Origin: an uncultured Campylobacter sp.
GTDB taxonomy: Bacteria > Campylobacterota > Campylobacteria > Campylobacterales > Campylobacteraceae
Assembly (NCBI RefSeq): GCF_963518785.1
Contig: NZ_CAUQKJ010000002.1
Span: 62,001 to 126,000 of the forward strand
Length of the DNA stretch: 64,000 bases
Reading direction: 5' to 3'
Shown here: positions 63,482 to 64,000 of the stretch, piece by piece
Layout of the letters: each line of letters starts with the position of its first letter
How positions within the stretch are numbered: the stretch's first letter is position 1
Program-made: the position numbers and the translations under genes
Notes under the pieces: model-generated
The model's database searches: none
Told to the model about the DNA's origin: nothing
The model's input: the letters and a program-made list of their open reading frames with translations, nothing else

Positions 63482-64000
63482 ATGAAATTTCTAAAATTTA
63501 CGTTAAAAATCGCGCTATTTTGCGCGTTTGCATTCGCTCTGTTTTTGATCTTGGACGCGCTTTATCCGCTAAATTTGGATATGCTAAATAAGCAGAAGAG
63601 TAGAATTTTATATGATCGAAACGGCGAAATTTTAAATATGCAGATCGGCGACGATCAAATTTGGCGCTTTTACGCGAGCGCAGACGAGATACCGCCGCGG
63701 CTGAAACAAAGCGCGATCTACTTTGAAGACCGCTATTTTTACTACCATTTCGGCGTCAATCCAGCCTCGATCCTACGCGCGGCTACGTATAATTTTACGC
63801 AAAATTTTACTAAAAAAAGCGAGGGCAACGTCGAGCGCGTCGGGGCTTCGACGATTACGATGCAGGTTGCGCGTATGATGCGCCCAAAACAGCGCAGCTA
63901 CAAGAACAAAATCATAGAAATTTTCAACGCCTTTCAGCTTGAGTGGCATTTCAGTAAGGATGAAATTTTAGGAATGTATTTCAACCTCGCCCCATACGGC
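63482..64000 (+). CDS. pbpC: PBP1C-like bifunctional penicillin-binding protein (5' part)
   Basis: The gene runs off the window. The 173 visible residues have an N-terminal membrane anchor (IALFCAFAFALFLILDAL), then RILYDRNGEILN and glycosyltransferase-51 motifs EDRYFYYHFGVNP and GASTITMQVARM. The opening resembles PBP1C more than PBP1A. The ATG at 63482 is required to keep the anchor. Confidence 0.75.
   Translation, partial: MKFLKFTLKIALFCAFAFALFLILDALYPLNLDMLNKQKSRILYDRNGEILNMQIGDDQIWRFYASADEIPPRLKQSAIYFEDRYFYYHFGVNPASILRAATYNFTQNFTKKSEGNVERVGASTITMQVARMMRPKQRSYKNKIIEIFNAFQLEWHFSKDEILGMYFNLAPYG

Noticed and set aside
1..64000. tRNA, rRNA, insertion sequence, prophage or replication origin
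   Set aside because: None recognised on either strand by eye; a covariance-model search would be needed to exclude a tRNA.

Overview
The window looks like chromosome from a Campylobacter of unusually high GC for the genus (mid-40s percent by eye); an oral-type species such as C. gracilis is a guess. Three things point there: the conserved neighbourhood ruvA-ddl-small protein-hydrolase-murF and murJ-cysS-ABC exporter, the futalosine menaquinone gene mqnC, and a Wolinella/Campylobacter-type periplasmic flavocytochrome operon. No rRNA, recognisable tRNA, insertion sequence, prophage or CRISPR array was seen by eye.

Layout. 1-210 is the end of an outer-membrane barrel protein with a strong terminator. 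568-1059 is a lone AT-rich orphan gene. 1432-5205 holds fccA-fccB-fccC (Tat-exported flavoprotein, small tetraheme cytochrome, NapC/NrfH-type membrane cytochrome) with a divergent LysR regulator. 5588-23409 is one leftward run of about 18 tightly overlapping genes: an aryl-polyene (APE) type II polyketide pigment cluster. It has a phosphopantetheinyl transferase, DUF3261-like lipoprotein, two ketosynthases, a chain-length-factor-like protein, ketoreductase, two dehydratases (one fused to an AMP-ligase), two ACPs, two acyltransferases, a glycosyltransferase, a thioesterase, a COG4648-like membrane protein, a LolA-like carrier and an MMPL exporter. The enzymes would activate an aromatic starter, extend it on ACPs, leave double bonds unreduced, and pass the polyene to acyl and glycosyl transfer and outer-membrane delivery. 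24165-29598 is hisS-speA-cysE-unknown-aspB. Then come recG, an M16-like protein, an SPFH-NfeD-mqnC operon, two convergent MFS transporters, an MsbA-like exporter, cysS-murJ, the mla lipid-transport genes with ruvA, ddl and murF, and a set of single genes (AlkD-like, PNPOx-like, SDR, BON lipoprotein, upp, a UvrD-like helicase and the start of a PBP1C-like gene).

The most unusual signal is not one gene. The hexamer RAATTY (mostly AAATTT) is strikingly dense in the intergenic DNA and recurs in low-complexity stretches inside genes. At several places it anchors tandem arrays of exact but locus-specific period (15, 17, 18, 24 and 36 bp). Inside genes the periods are multiples of three, and enzymes such as RecG, MurF, a ketosynthase, the chain-length factor, the AMP-ligase and a thioesterase carry extra low-complexity segments. 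RAATTY is the motif whose methylation licenses DNA for natural transformation in C. jejuni (methyltransferase CtsM). A self-DNA signal comparable to Neisseria or Haemophilus uptake sequences is therefore a testable explanation; here it is an inference. A 366-codon repeat-built ORF, coupled at both ends to conserved APE genes, is the most striking product of this process.
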